21,104 nt of DNA, taken from the NCBI GenBank assembly GCA_001970855.1, contig LSSN01002197.1, positions 1 through 21,104 of the forward strand, written 5' to 3'. Below the pieces are notes generated by a model, which saw only the letters and a list, made by a program, of their open reading frames with translations, made no database searches and had not been told where the DNA came from. The stretch comes from Smittium culicis (taxonomy: Eukaryota > Kickxellomycota > Harpellomycetes > Harpellales > Legeriomycetaceae). Shown piece by piece: positions 1-10,200 of this stretch. The stretch's first letter is position 1. Each line of letters opens with the position of its first letter. The position numbers and the translations under genes were made by a program.

Positions 1-360
1 TTTGTGAAATCTTATTCGGTTTTTTAAATAAGATAAAAATGAGATTTTTGTTTTATAATGGCTTTAAAAAAAGGCCCCAACTTTATAACAAGCAATACTT
101 GCCAAAAAAAAAGAAGAAAAAAGCAATAAAATGATAGGACATTTTTGCAGTACTTTTTAATAATTAAAAAAAATTTCATATGTTGAGGATAGAGCAATCG
201 CCACAATGCGCAAAAAAAAAAATATTGGTTAGAAAAAAAAAAAAGAGATAAAAAGAAGTGAATTATAATAAAAAGAAAAGTAATGTTATTTATTTTGAAA
301 AATGTGAGTATGGATTCAATAAATCCCGATATAAGTATATTATATATGTGTGCAGATAAA
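1..360. other. AT-rich intergenic, 3' flank of NOG2
   Basis: This stretch is A/T-rich with many A-runs on the plus strand and no convincing reading frame. A 60-codon open frame on the minus strand at 24-206 is lysine/phenylalanine-rich and looks like random AT-rich sequence. It holds the 3' flank of the minus-strand NOG2 gene; no clear polyadenylation signal stands out among the many A/T runs. Confidence 0.6.
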
Positions 361-2596
361 TTATTTTTTCTTTTGAGAAACTTTCCAAGCGCCGGGTTTG
401 CGCATCTTTTTGACCATATTGTCAGCGCTGATGGCTTTGCTTGACGCTTTAGATGATTTGTTTTTGACGTTGTGCTGGGTGTAAAAGTTCTCTTTGCGCT
501 TGTTCTTGTTGGTCGTCATTCTTGAGCCTTTTGCTGACTCTTTGTTGTCGGATTCTGAGTCAATGTCTGAATCGAGCTCAGAATCGACTGCCAGCTCTTC
601 GTGCTGTTCGGCGTCATCACTTGCAGCGTCTTGGTCGGCGGCGACGGCGGCGGAAGAAGAGCTTTGTGGGACAAATGGAATAGTTTCTCCAACGACATTT
701 TCGAACAGTGCGTCCCAATCAGGTTCAGGCGCTTTAGGTTCTTGCTTCTGTTTCGATGAAGGCGCTGTATTTTCAGAAGGCGAATCAGTATTTGTATCCG
801 GAATGGAGTCAGCTTCAGGCTCATCGTCAACGTATTTTTCTGGTTTTTTGAGATCGTATTGGTGGTAATCAGCCAAGACTTGGATTTTTTCAATTTCTTG
901 AGTGACTAGGAACTGGTTTGTGTTTGTTAGTGGGATTTCCTCGATGTTATTAGATGGTGGTTCGACGAAATGTGGGAGTTTTCCTCTTAAAAAGTCGTTG
1001 ATGACCATGATTGAGCATACGTGCAAGTTTGGTTCACCTCCTTTATTTAGCTTACCAGTAGATTTAGCGAGCATGGTTAAAAAGTCGATATGATCAGACC
1101 AGTTATCGATATTGTATGTGCGGGCAATATATTCTTTTTTGACTCTTTTGTTGATGATTTCATCGATGTAGTCTTCAGGAGTTTGTAAGTTACCGGTTCT
1201 GATGGAGCCTTTGAGAACGACGTCAGTTTCGGTATCACCAGAACTAGACTGGACAATTCCAGGACAATCAATGAGGTAAATTCTTCTCATCAAAGTGATA
1301 TATTGCCAGACTTTGGTTTCGCCAGGAATTGGGGCTACTGTGCAGACCTTCTTTTTCCTGAGGGTGTTGATAATCGAAGATTTCCCGGTGTTTGGGTAAC
1401 CGATAAAACCAACACTGATTTGTTTTTTGTCGCTGTTGAGTTTGCTGTATTGACGCAATAACTGGATGAGGGATCCTTTACCAAAAGAGTTATTAATACT
1501 TGCGTGGAAGGCGATAGTTGGGCGTTCACGAGAGAGGATTTTGACCCATCTAGACTATGATAGGAAGGGGATTTGAAAAAAAAAAATTATTAGTTAAAAA
1601 GAAGACGAAGGAAAAAAAGATATAGTCATCAATAACGAGGAGGGAAAGATATTTGAGATTAATGAAATAGGTTAAGGGACATACAGTTGCCCAGGTTGGG
1701 ATAAGGTCGACTTTATTCAATACGTAGATGAGGTGCTTGTGGGGAGCTTCCTTTTGGAGATACTTTTCGACGTGTATGCAGCGGGTACCTAGTGGGTCGC
1801 GAGCGTCAAGGACGTGGATAACGACGTCAGAACTGTCAATAACTTTGTATAATTCGTTCCAAATACGCTTAGACATACCGGCACCAAAGTACCAGTCTTT
1901 AGTTTCGTCGACGTAATCGGTGATGCGGTTGGATAGTAAGTTTGCATCCTTTTCAGGCACGTATTCATCTATTTTTTTTTTTATTATAAAAAATAAGAGG
2001 GGATTAAGATAGAGTTAAATACAAGTAGTAAAATGAAAGAAAAGAGCTTGAGAGGTAGGTATTAATAATTAAATAGAAAAAAAAACTTTTAATTTTTTTT
2101 TACCATGGGTATCTTGTACAGCTTGAGCGAGCTGAGAAACGGAGTCAACTTTGAGGGTTGGTCTTTTGCGGCTAGATTTAGGACCAAAAGTGCTATTGAA
2201 AGAGCTGGTATCGAGGATTCTCGCAGTTCTAGCAACATCGTCGTGGTCGTTCGATTGTAGTAGACTGAGAGGGAGTTTGTTGGTGCGCATAAGAACTTGG
2301 TAAGGATCGTTGATCTTTTCGGACAATTTAGTTCTGAAATCGTCCATTGCGGTTTGGGAGATGACTCTGGTGTTGCCGAACCATTTTCTGTTTGGTAAGA
2401 TCCTGGCGACGGGATCGACGTTTCTGTTTTGGAAAGCTGCGGCTTTAACTATTTTACCGTCTTTGTTTCTGATCGGTCTGCCTGTTTTAAGCATGTTGAG
2501 GTATGCAACTTTTTTGCGATCATGGTAAAAGTTCTCACCTTTGAGCTTTTGGTTTCCGAAACCTGAGCCCGAACCAGTTTGGCTTGGTTTACCCAT
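361..2596 (-). CDS. NOG2: NOG2/NUG2-type nucleolar GTPase (60S ribosome assembly), three exons
   Basis: Exons are 2596-2104, 1968-1685 and 1554-361, giving 656 residues and a TAA stop at 361-363. The product belongs to the NOG2/NGP1 family of circularly permuted GTPases, which act on pre-60S particles in the nucleolus and nucleus. The GTPase motifs appear in permuted order: G4 NKVD (249-252), G5-like HASI (276-279), G1 GYPNTGKSS (311-319), G2 PGET (336-339), G3 DCPG (355-358). The N-terminus MGKPSQTG and the block KWFGNTRVI are family signatures. The start is the first ATG of the conserved N-terminal exon. Both splice junctions restore conserved text: phase 1 at the first, phase 0 at the second (TWAT|SRWVKIL). 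The protein is longer than yeast Nog2 (about 486 aa) because of an acidic, Ser-rich C-terminal extension (residues ~500-610) ending in a Lys-rich tail. Function is inferred from family identity. Confidence 0.95.
1555..1684 (-). other. NOG2: NOG2 intron 2 (130 nt)
   Basis: The donor is ACT|GTATGT, a canonical fungal 5' splice site, and the acceptor ATCATAG|TCTAGATGG. A second AG lies 5 nt further on (TCTAG|ATGG), but using it would shift the frame, whereas the upstream AG gives the expected spacing between the two conserved tryptophans (TW....WV). A branch-point-like AACTAAT lies within a T-rich second half. Confidence 0.85.
1969..2103 (-). other. NOG2: NOG2 intron 1 (135 nt)
   Basis: The donor is CATG|GTAAAA and the acceptor AAATAG|AT; it interrupts a codon after its first base and restores a GAT (Asp). 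Both ends are A-rich homopolymers. The exon 1 frame runs into stop codons soon after the donor, and exon 2 resumes with the sequence leading to the conserved [17 protein letters not shown] block. The donor differs from GTATGT but no other in-frame junction is evident. Confidence 0.8.
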
Positions 2597-2650
2597 TATT
2601 TTATTCTTATTTATTCGGAGAAGGGAAAGGTTAGAACGGGGGGGGATAGA
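2597..2650 (-). promoter_or_regulatory. NOG2 leader with C-tract
   Basis: On the coding (minus) strand a run of eight C (2645-2638) sits in a C/T-rich stretch about 42-50 nt upstream of the ATG, followed by an A-rich, G-poor leader directly before the start. The same layout occurs upstream of URA3. CT-rich blocks near transcription starts are known in fungal promoters; assigning the start of transcription here is inference. Confidence 0.45.
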
Positions 2651-3285
2651 AATGATAAGATTCGAGGAAGGTGTTAATCGAAAGCTTTATATTTTCAGGA
2701 ATGAAGCTTTTTTAAGAATGATTCTTGTTATATTTTTTTATGCTTATCCAAATTATTACTCTGGTGCGCTTTGATTTTGAGTTGGAGAAAGAGGGGGAGG
2801 GGGGGGGAATAAACAGAAAAGAAAAAAAATTAGTAGTATTTTGATGTTAGCTTTATTGCTGAATTTAAGTCTAGCGCACAGAAGCAAACTTATAAAAAGA
2901 ACACAAAGCAAAAATAAGGTTTTTTCAGAGAGATTAGTTTTATTTCAGATTCCATTCATACAAAAAAAAAATTTAAAAAAAGTTATTGGTTTGATTCACT
3001 GAATGTAAAAAAAATAAAAAAAAATTTTTTTTTTAGGCGATGTGGAATGAAAATTTTTTTATAAATTTACTTTTTTTGGAGAATATAATTATTTTTTAAA
3101 AAAAAAAAAAAGAGTAGCAATTAGGGGATAGCGAGTGGGCCAATAAATGAACAGGGAAATGGCGATAATTAGGATATAGGGTGATAAAGGGGGAGATGAT
3201 TGGGCTGAGGAGAATGGGTGAAGGGAGACAGTTAAGTAAGGCAGAAAAGAGAAGGAGGAAAAAAAGCGCTTAAAGAGTTGAGGAA
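2597..3285. other. Intergenic between URA3 3' end and NOG2 5' end
   Basis: There is no gene here. It holds the NOG2 promoter/leader and the URA3 3' flank, both genes being on the minus strand. It contains G-runs on the plus strand (2638-2645; G5-A-G9 at 2793-2807), long A and T runs around 3020-3110, and a purine-rich plus strand at about 3120-3275, meaning a pyrimidine-rich minus strand. A 76-codon open frame at 3089-3319 (minus) overlaps the URA3 end and is Pro/Ser/Leu-rich low complexity, so I do not call it a gene. Confidence 0.6.
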
Positions 3286-4239
3286 TTAGGAGGCGATGCG
3301 GTTGAGGTAGCTGTTCCATCCAGCGGCTTTAAACTTGAGAGCTATTTCGGCCGGCTTGGATTCGGATTTTGCGCTGTAGATTCCGCGGCCTACTATGATG
3401 ATATCGCAGCCCATATCCTCAATAACGAGTTTGGGGGTGCGGTAAACTTGGCCAAGTGAATCGCCGCCAATGTCGAGATCAACTCCAGGTGTTAAAACGA
3501 GCATATCGCAATCTACAAGAATTTCATAAATATGATAAATGATATTTATAGTGGATAATAAAATAAACTTTTTGCAATATATATATATATATTGGATATA
3601 AAAAGAAAAGAAATAGTTACCGTTTGAATCAATACTTGAAGAAGAAGAAGCGCTGGATGTCGATTCGATGAGTTTGGGCAGGCTCTGCTGCGCAATAAAC
3701 CCGAACACAAAGTCAGAATTGCGAAGAGCCATATCGACGGTTCGTTGCGTGTATTCTTTGGAGAAGAGGTTGTTAGCGGACGACATTTCAGCAAGGAGGA
3801 GTAGTCCGCGGCCGAGCTGTTTGCCGACACTGGCAAGACCGGTGATAATGCCTTCTCCAGGCAAAGTGTGGGCGTTAGTGATGTGTGCCCAGCTGGCGAT
3901 CTTATAAATACCGTTTTTGTACTGGTTGACGACAGTGTTGCCAATATCAGCAAATTTTCTATCCTCGAAAATAAGGAAATTGTGCTTTTTCGATAGTTCT
4001 TCCAAACTATCTACAAAAGCTTCGCTGAAATCAATTAGTGTGTCGATATGGAGTTTGAGAACGCAAATATGTGGACCTATTGTGTCGGCCAGCTCGAGAA
4101 TCTCAGCCGCTTTATGCAAATCGCACGAAAGACATAAGTTCGTTTGCTTGTCCTCCATTATATTGAGCAGGCGTTTGGCGACCGGGTGTGGGTGCAACTC
4201 AGCTCTTTCTCTATAGCTCAGCTTTGTAAAATCTTTCAT
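3286..4239 (-). CDS. URA3: Orotidine 5'-phosphate decarboxylase, one intron
   Basis: Exons are 4239-3621 and 3512-3286, giving 281 residues and a TAA stop. The enzyme decarboxylates OMP to UMP, the last step of de novo pyrimidine synthesis, in the cytosol. The signature FEDRKFADIGNT (residues 91-102) holds the catalytic Asp/Lys network (Asp93, Lys95, Asp98). The N-terminal substrate segment LCLSCDLHKAAEILEL (Asp40) and the CVLKLHID block (Lys62) match the eukaryotic monofunctional family, as do LTPGVDL and the phosphate-loop segment IIIVGRGIY near the C-terminus. Length is typical (about 264-280 aa). The ATG at 4239 gives the expected N-terminus with KLSYRERAELHPHPVAKRLL. A Ser-rich stretch (about residues 193-204) lies at the exon 1 end, where family members have a variable loop. 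Eukaryotes outside fungi usually carry a UMP synthase fusion; this one stands alone. Confidence 0.96.
   Translation of the reverse strand: MKDFTKLSYRERAELHPHPVAKRLLNIMEDKQTNLCLSCDLHKAAEILELADTIGPHICVLKLHIDTLIDFSEAFVDSLEELSKKHNFLIFEDRKFADIGNTVVNQYKNGIYKIASWAHITNAHTLPGEGIITGLASVGKQLGRGLLLLAEMSSANNLFSKEYTQRTVDMALRNSDFVFGFIAQQSLPKLIESTSSASSSSSIDSNGNYFFSFYIQYIYIYCKKFILLSTINIIYHIYEILVDCDMLVLTPGVDLDIGGDSLGQVYRTPKLVIEDMGCDIIIVGRGIYSAKSESKPAEIALKFKAAGWNSYLNRIAS
3513..3620 (-). other. URA3: URA3 intron (108 nt, frame-preserving)
   Basis: The donor is AACG|GTAACT and the acceptor TTCTTGTAG|AT. Removal joins Ser-Asn-Asp to CDMLVLTPGVDL in the right frame. It contains a (TA)n run at about 3578-3592. Its length is a multiple of three and its reading frame has no stop, so unspliced RNA would still encode a full-length protein with a 36-residue Tyr/Ile-rich insert. 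That insert has no counterpart in the family, hence the intron call. Confidence 0.85.
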
Positions 4240-4290
4240 TTTTATTTTAGTTTATTTTGGATTGTGGGGAGGGGGGGGAGGAGGAGTAGA
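4240..4290 (-). promoter_or_regulatory. URA3 leader with C-tract
   Basis: On the coding (minus) strand a C-rich tract (plus-strand G4-A-G8 at 4266-4278, with flanking GAGGAG to 4286) lies about 27-47 nt upstream of the ATG. It is followed by an A-rich, G-poor leader up to the start codon. This matches the arrangement upstream of NOG2. Confidence 0.45.
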
Positions 4291-5860
4291 ATAGTGGAGG
4301 CAGATTTATCGAGTTCAAGCCAAAAGAAAAAAAAAATCTTGTATTTGTTGGAAATTTATAAATTGAATTTATTTTCCTTGGTAGATTGGAATTTGATGAA
4401 TAGCGAGTGTGTAGGTGATCTGTAGGTATATCGACGGCTCTATCACTGATAGCTAAGGCGATTGAATAAAGTTTGTAGTGTGGCTATTTTCGGACCAAAT
4501 ATGAAAAAAGAAAAAAAAAGTAGGATAAAAGCACTAGATGATGAGTTCTTGATCTTGCAGCTGAAATCTTGAGCAGCGAATCGATTGATAGGAAACTGAT
4601 TCTTAATTTAATTTATATATACACTTGATTTTTGATCCGATCATTTAATTGACAGGCTGTTTTTTTTTTTATACTCCTCTTAAATTTCAGAGCGGATTTT
4701 TTATTAGCGATTTTAATTAATGTTAACTATTTTTCTATTCATTTGCTTATAAACTTCAATTATCATTTACTAGCATATAAAAAAGAAAATAAAAAATTCA
4801 TCAGCCAATTATTGGATCTACCAATTAACTTTTTTATATTTGGTAAAACCGCTTTTAATTTTTTTTATATTATACACTCGATACGCTATTGGCGGATCAG
4901 AAAACTAGTAAAACTTGAATAAAAATGCTTCCAATAACCTTTATAATAAATTAAAAAAATTAAGAACAGAGAGGTATATGAGTCTGTTCGCCTATAAATA
5001 AATAAAAAAAATTTTCCTTAGCTCTTTCCTGCCCAAGTCATTTTAAAAAAAAGAAAATTTACTGATTCGTTTATGATTTATAAGCAAATAATTTATTTGC
5101 TGATACCTTTAAATATACCAATTATTGATAGAGTCTCGGAGTTAAAGCGTTTTAATAGATCGCAGTTGGTTATTATCTGTAGATATATAATTGTGTATCG
5201 CCCGTGATAGGGTTAAACGGAGATGATTTTAAATCTCGCATACTTATCTGAGTTTCAAAGAGAGGATTGGGTTTTACTTGCGGGCTATTAAGATTTCAGG
5301 CACTGTTGAAACCGAGGGCCAATAAACGAATTGAATCTCGGATAAATAATTTGAATGGAATCAAAGCTAGTGGGAAATAAATGGGATGAGTTTGAAATTA
5401 TAGATACCTAATGATTTATTTCACGTTGTATTGTAAGTGCCTTTATGTGTATAAGACACACATAAATAGATCTGCGATTGTGTATGTTTATCATATATCG
5501 ACTTTTGGGGATGCTGATCTTACACCTGGAAATATGCATAACTCCGCATTTCTAATGGGCGGTTTACTATGGAAAAAAAAAAAAACAAGTTGGCAGATAT
5601 TATTAGTGTGCAGAAGTAAACATTAACCGCCTATCAATGTAGGAAGTCTTTGTGGGCTGGTTTGATTTGCCTATAAACCAATTTTTTGGTTGGGGGAGAA
5701 AGAAGAGGAAATGGAAGAGGAACCTAAGCCGAGTCTAACAACAATTTATGTAAACCCAGCCCTTATTTGCTTTCAGTACCGGTTTGATTTTATAGTTGCT
5801 AAATGTAATTTTTTATTAGTAAGATTGTGCTCTTAATTTATAAGAGTGAAGTTTTCTTTT

Positions 5861-5920
5861 AGCGAGATTTTGTTTTGTGTGGGTGTGTTTTTTCTGAGTG
5901 AGATTGCGTTTTGTGTGAGT
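5861..5920. repeat. Imperfect direct repeat, 2 x 24 bp
   Basis: Two 24-bp copies starting at 5861 and 5897 (36-bp period) match at 20 of 24 positions, sharing GAGATT and GTTTTGTGTG. Function is unknown; it may be a decayed tandem duplication. Confidence 0.5.
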
Positions 5921-6167
5921 GGGCTGGGTCTATGGCGGTGTAGAGGGAATTTATTATGCCTAATTATAACGTATTTGGTCTACTCGTACTGAAAACCCTC
6001 ACACTATTTTCGCGCAATGTCTTAATTTCCGTTTTAATATTGCCAACGTATTCAGTCTCTAATTTTTTTTTTCAAGCTTTGTTGGGGGGAATGTCGCCGT
6101 AATCTGCAATTATATCTTGCAAAGGTTTGTGATTTGCCAGAAACTATTGTCTGCTCCCAGTTAATGT

Positions 6168-6462
6168 CTTGACACCTTTTTCTTATTTGGACATCTTTTC
6201 TTGAATTTACCTATTACTACTTTAATCCTCCAACCTAAGTAGTCTTCTAATTACGCTTAATTACCTAATTGCTTATTTACCTTGTCATTTAATTCCCAGC
6301 ATTTTCCTCCACCCAATCCAATCCCTCCAAGGTCCCCAATCCTCTTTGACACCCATTTATCCCTAATTTATTCACTAATTTCATCTCACTTTGACACCCA
6401 TTTATCTGTACTTTGACACTTTTTTTATCCGGCTCAAACACCATTTTCATTTCGACATCTTT
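6168..6462 (+). promoter_or_regulatory. Cluster of TTTGACACC-like motifs upstream of the chitin synthase
   Basis: The motif (T/C)TTGACA(C/T)C recurs at about 6168, 6344, 6389 and 6411, with near matches at 6187 (TTGGACATC) and 6451 (TTCGACATC). A further copy is at 7214 (CTTGACATCC), 86 nt before the start codon. The copies at 6344 and 6389 share an identical 17-bp block. Repetition of one short motif on one strand ahead of a large gene suggests regulator sites, but no known fungal factor is assigned. Confidence 0.35.
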
Positions 6463-6589
6463 TTTTTTAGCTAGCTTTTATTTATACATTTCTTATTCAA
6501 GAACTTTTGTTTTGCATCCAAACCTCCTTTTTATTATTTGGTGTCAGAAATAAAAAAAAAAGGAAATATCTGACTTTTCTATTTTTAAG

Positions 6590-7299
6590 CCAAAACATTT
6601 TTGCTTCTTTTATCAATATCAAACTCTCTTTTCCCCTTTTATAGCTGCTTAGTTACTCTCTCCAGGCCCTATTTCTCTGCCCCTCTCTATCTTCTATATC
6701 CCTCCATCAATCTATCTATCTATTTATCAATCCATCTATCTATTCTCTTTATTTCTGCCCTTAACCCTAATTCCCTCTTTGTTTCCTCTCCTCACTATTA
6801 ACCTCTCTCAAATTCGCATCCCTTTTCTTTCTCCTCCTTCTCCTTAATTCCATATTAACCTTATCCCTAATACCATCTTGGCCTACTATCTAATACTTAT
6901 ACTTTAATACAAATTTCCAATTAATTTTTTTTACCTTTTTCGACCCATTCCCTTTGTTTTTATCCCCTCACCCTCTCGGATATCGATTTTTTTTGCTTAT
7001 AATCACCTTCCTTCGTCCTTGGATACATCTTACACTATCCGCAGCTCATTCCTTTTACTTCAAGCTTACTCCAAATCTAAAAAAGTTGTTCATATCCGCA
7101 TCTTTTTACTATACTCCCTTATTTTATGCTATAGTTTAACAAAACCTCCCCATGTAAAATACTTCTAATTTTCTCCCCCTGCTTAGAATATTATTTTCTC
7201 AAATAACCACAAACTTGACATCCTTTACAAATATTTTTTTTTCTCAAAAAAAATCATATTCAAATATAAAAAAAATCATACTCAGCTCATATATACATA
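6590..7299 (+). promoter_or_regulatory. Pyrimidine-rich leader/promoter of the chitin synthase
   Basis: About 700 nt of the coding strand are strongly C/T-biased with few G residues, becoming A/T-rich just before the ATG at 7300. A (TCTA)n-like microsatellite lies at about 6706-6744. The bias mirrors the C/T-rich coding strand before NOG2 and URA3, so it looks like a promoter or 5' UTR property of this genome. Short open frames inside (6601-6801, 6954-7139) are low-complexity and are not called as genes. Confidence 0.45.
6706..6744. repeat. (TCTA)n-like microsatellite
   Basis: Imperfect tandem TCTA/TCAA units lie within the pyrimidine-rich leader upstream of the chitin synthase. It is simple-sequence and probably length-variable between strains. 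Confidence 0.75.
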
Positions 7300-10200
7300 A
7301 TGGACAACAGTCACACTTATGTAGATGGAAGTCCTGTAAAAAACTTCTACAACTTGAATAAAATAAAAGACGCTTCTACTATAAACGTCGAAAAGCTTGC
7401 TAAACACATTCTTGACACCATTGAAGCATATTCCGGTACTTTTTTCTCTGTCGGCTCCCAAGTCTTACTATCTATAGACAACTCTAGAGATAATCCTTCA
7501 TTCCAAAACCACGATATCGCCTCCGCCTATTATGAATATCTCATTGCCGGAAGTTCTCCCAAAAATCAAAGAGTCAATTTAGATAATCCTCATATCTATA
7601 AACTAATCAACAATGCATACAATCACATGCTCTTCTCAAACCAAAGCCAGTCCGTCATTTTCTTAGGGCATGCTGCCTCTGGTAAGTCTGTTAATAAGCT
7701 AGATTCAATATTCATGCTCAACATTATGAATCCCGGTCAACAAGAATTCTTTGATAAGCTCAACGCCTCAATTAAAGTACTAGACTACTTCACCACTTCA
7801 AGAATTGATAAGTTTAATGTCGCTAGCTCCCGCGCAAATACCATCCTTGATATCTTTTTTGACAGCGCCGGCTCCCCAATTGGCTCTAAAACTACAATTC
7901 TCTCATTAGAATCTAACCGCTTCAGAGATAACCCGAAGTCAAACCTTAATAAAAGCCCCTTCCTCCCAACTCTCAATAAACTTGGCAATTCTAGTAGCCC
8001 CCAAAATAGCCCAACCAGCAACGATTTCCCCATCTTTCAAATTATTGACCTGTTCAAAGATATTTGCTCTTCCCATTTCATATCTCTCCGCTTAGATCCC
8101 AGCTTAGATTCTAATGATTCCCCCTCAAGCTCTGGAAACCTTGACTTCTCCGACCTATCATCAATAGGTAGTCAAGAGCTCATAGACTTACAATTACTCA
8201 TGAAAAGCTTTGGAATCTCAAATAAACTATCTTCCAAAGTCTTCACCCTTCTAGGTGCAATCGTTAACCTTTCCTCAATCGATTTTGTTAAATCCTCTAG
8301 CCAGAATAATGTCGAGCCCGTTTCTATCCCTAATGGATTAGCTGAATCATTAGGTTTTGTAAGGTCCAACTCTCATCTCTCTGATCTATTAACCACTTCA
8401 AGATCTAACATCAACAACAGCAGAGTAGTCACTAACCTCTCTGTTGATGCCTCTATCAATAAAAAATTAGATCTTTGCTGGATATTATACAGACAGCTTG
8501 TTTACTGGATCGTTGACTCTATAAACAACTCCTTATCAACATCTGATGAATCTCTATCCTTCAGTCTGATTGACACTATCGGTTCAAACGCCATTTCCTC
8601 TGATTTCGATCTTCTCTCCATCAATTTCTTCAATGACAGGTTAATCAACTTTATGACTTATGAAATTTTCCAATCAAACAACATTGAATATACAAAAGAG
8701 AACATCGACTTTATCCCAATTATCAACCCTAATTCTGACAACAAATCAAGGCTCGATCTGTATCTCAACCCTAACGCCGGCCTTTTCAGCATAATTGAAT
8801 CTAATTCATCTTTGATAACTAGCTCTATATTTGAAAAGAAGCGCAACTTCTCTTCCTCCAGATCTTCTATTTCTAACTCTAGCAGCTTTTATTCAACTAA
8901 CTTTTCCCAAAGTGACTCTAAATTTTTCCTCGACTTGAAAAATATTCTCGATCTTGATTCCAGCCACTACTTTGGTTTCGCGAAAAAATCTAACTTCTTT
9001 GAAATTTCTCACTTCTTTGGCAAATCTGAATACAATTCCTCAAACATAATTAGAAGCAACGTCCTCGAATCGAAAACTTTCTTGGATGAAGAATACCGCC
9101 AACTATTGGCAAATTCAAACGATAAATCTTTCGTCTCCGCTCTCTTCAGCAGCCCTGAAAATGATGAGCCCAATACCATGTGTGTCACTGTTTCTAAACT
9201 AGCCCAAAACGCTAATAAACTCATCTCCCACATAGAATCTAGCAAAACTTGGTTCGTTGTCTGCCTTTTAACCAATATTAACAACTCTTCCCTTAGCCTG
9301 AGTAACAAATATCTCATTTCTCAGCTTAAATCTTACGACATGGATCTAGTTGTCAGAAGAAAGAGAACTGAATTCTTCATATCCTTTGATTTTGATCAGT
9401 TTATCGAATTATTCCACCACAAATCTGACGATGATAAATTTATCAAAAAATTAAAGTTACATCTCAAATATGGTCACCAGGACTTTTTTATTGGAAAATC
9501 TAAAGTCTTCCTAAGCTCTGAATGTTTCAATAACTTGGTTTATCTTTTTAATAATAACCTTCTTGATTTGGACAAAGTAATCAATGATGAAGACCCTTCT
9601 AGGTTAAGCCACATCGACAAAGATAATTACGGACAAAATTCCAATAAAAAAATCAACAATGCCTCTTCCGATTTTGATTCCAATATCCAACTAAAAACAC
9701 AATCCAAAGTTGAAAAATCTCAAACTTCCCCATTTAAAAAGTCTAAACCTAAAAAATCTGGTATGCGTAAAACTTGGCTATTTATCGTTTACTCGCTTAC
9801 ATTTTACATACCCATTTTCTTGGTAAGCATCTTCACCGGAATCAAAGATAAGCAAAGACTCATGGCTTGGCGTGAAAAGGTTGCCCTTTGCCTTATAATT
9901 CTTTTCAGCTGCTTTTTTGTAATTTTTTGGATCGGTGTCCTTGGCTTACTTATTTGCCCTAAACAAAACATTTACTCCTTGCCTGAACTTTTTGGCCACA
10001 ACACAGAGGGCGATGCCTTAATCGCTATTCGTGGCGAAGTCTTTGATGTTAACAAATACCAACACAATGGTGTCACCTTCAAGCAATTGCTTGATAATAA
10101 CTATCTTGGTAGAGACTTGTCTAACACTTTCCCTCTTCAACTCAGCTATGTTTGCAATGGCTTGAACGTTGATCCCAGACTCAGCATGCAAGATAAACCG

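Larger units (their letters stand above)
4291..6589. other. Long gene-free intergenic region
   Basis: I see no protein-coding gene, tRNA or rRNA in this stretch. Open frames are short, AT-driven and lack recognisable domains (for example 5411-5626 plus). It includes an imperfect 24-bp direct repeat (5861-5884 and 5897-5920, four mismatches), a G-rich transition at about 5880-5945, and repeated TTGACA-like motifs at its right end. It separates URA3 (minus) and the chitin synthase (plus), which diverge, so it holds both upstream regions. An unannotated non-coding RNA cannot be excluded. Confidence 0.55.

Noticed and set aside
494..893. Open frames of 124-125 codons on both strands inside NOG2 exon 3
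   Set aside because: They are Ser-rich frame shadows of the acidic, Ser-rich NOG2 C-terminal extension.
3089..3319. 76-codon minus-strand frame overlapping the URA3 end
   Set aside because: Low-complexity Pro/Leu/Ser text from a pyrimidine-rich strand with no recognisable domain.
4255..4330. GTTCAAGCC as a tRNA B-box
   Set aside because: No matching A-box, acceptor stem or anticodon arm could be folded around it.
4955..4995. ACAGAGA string reminiscent of U6 snRNA
   Set aside because: The following sequence does not match the conserved U6 core and no flanking U6 features are present.
5411..5626. 71-codon plus-strand frame in the long intergenic region
   Set aside because: No domain, AT-driven composition and a poly-A tract translated as Lys run.
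6601..7139. Short plus-strand open frames ahead of the chitin synthase (possible upstream ORFs)
   Set aside because: They result from stop-poor C/T-rich sequence; no conserved content and no evidence that they lie in the mRNA.
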